DNA of 6,058 nucleotides. Origin: CANJUD01 sp043750035 (GTDB lineage Bacteria; Bacteroidota; Bacteroidia; UKL13-3). Both the position numbers and the translations under genes were made by a program. The notes beneath the pieces are model-generated. The model did no database searches. It saw nothing but the letters and a program-made list of their open reading frames with translations, and had not been told where the DNA came from. Shown here one piece after another: positions 6,025 to 6,058 of this stretch. The stretch is from the NCBI GenBank assembly GCA_043750035.1, contig JAYVCI010000093.1, positions 1 through 6,058 of the forward strand, in the 5' to 3' direction. Within the stretch, counting starts at the first letter, position 1. Each line of letters opens with the position of its first letter.

Positions 6025-6058
6025 GGATTGCCACGTCGGAAGCCTCCTCGCAATGACG
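6025..6058. repeat. Partial copy of the 1527-1695 dispersed repeat at the window edge
   Basis: Positions 6025-6038 match 1651-1664 at 13 of 14 bases, and 6045-6058 match 1681-1694 exactly. Between them this copy has six bases (GAAGCC) where the first copy has the 16-base TCCCGA/TCGGGA hairpin. The repeat's outer edge coincides with the last base of the window. From 5887 to here no gene is visible. Confidence 0.75.

Overview
The window looks like a piece of an AT-rich Bacteroidota chromosome. The evidence is a C-terminal type IX secretion sorting domain with Cys-rich adhesin-type repeats, one promoter matching the Bacteroidota consensus (TTTG, 20-base spacer, TAnnTTTG), no clear Shine-Dalgarno sequences before the genes, and a UvrA of the type I associate with this phylum. 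The genus cannot be told from the sequence.

Layout. Positions 2-1525 (+) hold the 3' part of a large secreted, multi-repeat surface protein whose start lies before the window. Positions 1527-1695 hold a GC-richer palindromic dispersed repeat with nested hairpins. Positions 1762-2118 (+) encode a short secreted RlpA-like double-psi beta-barrel protein. The convergent gap 2119-2374 is packed with hairpins and an eight-copy CTCTGTG/CACAGAG inverted array. Positions 2375-5224 (-) encode full-length UvrA, the damage-recognition ATPase of nucleotide excision repair. A divergent gap of about 150 bases carries a good promoter driving a 77-residue antitoxin-like protein at 5379-5612 (+). Positions 5613-6058 contain no intact gene. 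They hold a start-less reading frame crossed by a short hairpin repeat, a 9-base-period repeat, and an edge copy of the dispersed repeat seen at 1527-1695, which runs to the last base.

The genes do not form a pathway: a surface protein, a cell-wall protein, DNA repair and a probable stray toxin-antitoxin part sit side by side, separated by repeats. I find no convincing undescribed multi-gene system. The most interesting content is the variety of small dispersed repeats filling almost every intergenic gap, and the antitoxin-like gene that lacks a visible toxin partner.
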